Positions 63,257 through 64,000 of a DNA stretch of 64,000 bases are shown piece after piece. Under the pieces are notes generated by a model. That model was not told the DNA's origin and searched no databases. It worked only from the letters and a program-made list of their open reading frames with translations. Positions within the stretch are counted from its first letter, which is position 1; every line of letters starts with the position of its first letter. Position numbers and translations under genes: made by a program. Source of the DNA: Cristatella mucedo (taxonomy: Eukaryota > Bryozoa > Phylactolaemata > Cristatellidae); NCBI GenBank assembly GCA_009760855.2, contig WPIO01000002.1:8742001-8806000 (forward strand), given 5' to 3'.

Positions 63257-63963
63257 GCCTCCGGTTTGGCCTGAGAGGTCACGAGGCCCTGTTGATTCTT
63301 GCTTCAAGGCTGCTGGCGACTGCAGATTCGGATTGCTGTTTAGCCGTCTGGTGTGAAGCCGAGAAACTGCCTCCAGGCAAGAGTGACTTTCTGAGGAATG
63401 CCAAAACTGTGCGCCAACGGCTCTGCTCGCTGGCCGTCGCTGCTGCTGCACGTGCGGCTATGGCCGCAGTCGTGCGTGCAGCTCTTGCTGCCTGCCACCC
63501 CCAAGATGGGGGTTCCCCCCTGCGCTCATTCGCTGGCGAGCTGACCTCGTTATTGGGGCCAGTCGATCAAGCTGGTCGAGTTCTTGCACTGACCATTCCA
63601 TCCTTAGTTTCGATGGCTGCAGACACTGGCCGTCATGGCCATCCTACGGACGGCTAGGCTGTCGGTGGTTTCTGCAACGATGCCTGCGATGTGCTTGTGC
63701 CTGTGACGATGCCTTTTTGTATGACTTTTTTCCTATTCGTCGGCTTGGCTCGTTTTTCTACTGCGCTCCTTTCATCTGCCTCGCTGCAAGCACACAGCAG
63801 TCAGCTGCGCTCAAGCTGTGCAGCCATGTAAGCATATCTGACGGCACTTACAGGCCGGTGTGCTCCAGTGCTGCAGCCACCATCCAAAGGACTTTCAAAC
63901 TCTTGCTATCATAACTGCTGTCACATTGCTGGGTGCTTCGTGTAGAGCATCGGTACCTTGACG
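63257..63963 (+). other. Putative PPP2R3 3' UTR and flank
   Basis: GC-rich DNA with an unrecognised 121-codon frame (63292-63657). I see no AATAAA before the window ends, so the polyadenylation site cannot be placed. Confidence 0.4.
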
Positions 63964-63965
63964 GT

Positions 63966-63997
<32 letters not shown>

Positions 63998-64000
63998 GCG
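63964..64000 (+). repeat. (TG)n microsatellite at window edge
   Basis: TG repeats run to within two bases of the end of the window. Confidence 0.9.

Overview
The window is nuclear DNA of an invertebrate animal. It has spliced genes with GT-AG introns, two tRNA-derived SINE families, CR1/L2-like LINEs, pogo/Tigger and Tc1 transposon remnants and long dinucleotide microsatellites. There is no prokaryotic gene organisation, rRNA, CRISPR array or recognisable virus. A lophotrochozoan is a reasonable guess from the GPCR and repeat types, but I cannot name the species.

Layout. 1-5.7 kb: no recognised gene; a LINE tail, a SINE and a 121/122-bp minisatellite. 5.8-6.7 kb: the last exon (TM3 to C-tail) of a rhodopsin-class peptide-type GPCR on the plus strand; its upstream exons were not found. 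6.7-22.6 kb: repeat-rich intergenic DNA with a Tigger element with terminal repeats, LINE fragments, two short-period motif arrays and a weak candidate minus-strand exon near 20.4 kb.

22.66-63.26 kb: one plus-strand gene of 13 exons that I assembled by hand. Every junction is GT-AG, the phases agree throughout, and the result is a 667-residue protein. It is a clear PPP2R3 (PR70/PR72-type B'') regulatory subunit of protein phosphatase 2A with two EF-hands. Exons 7-12 are packed into about 2.1 kb. The other introns (especially intron 2, 14.5 kb; intron 3, 5.2 kb; intron 12, 10.5 kb) are swollen by LINEs, SINEs, Tc1 remnants and (TG)n, (CT)n and (TA)n arrays. The 3' flank holds nothing recognisable apart from a (TG)n array at the window edge.

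The two genes have no evident functional link; they are simply neighbours on the same strand. The most interesting signals are: a tRNA-derived SINE that shares its 3' hairpin with the resident LINEs; a coding-like segment inserted in a dead LINE; strongly sense-biased (TG)n and (CT)n arrays confined to the PPP2R3 transcription unit; a candidate extra in-frame exon in intron 2; long perfect palindromes; and arrays of a 9-bp motif with 14-16 bp spacing.
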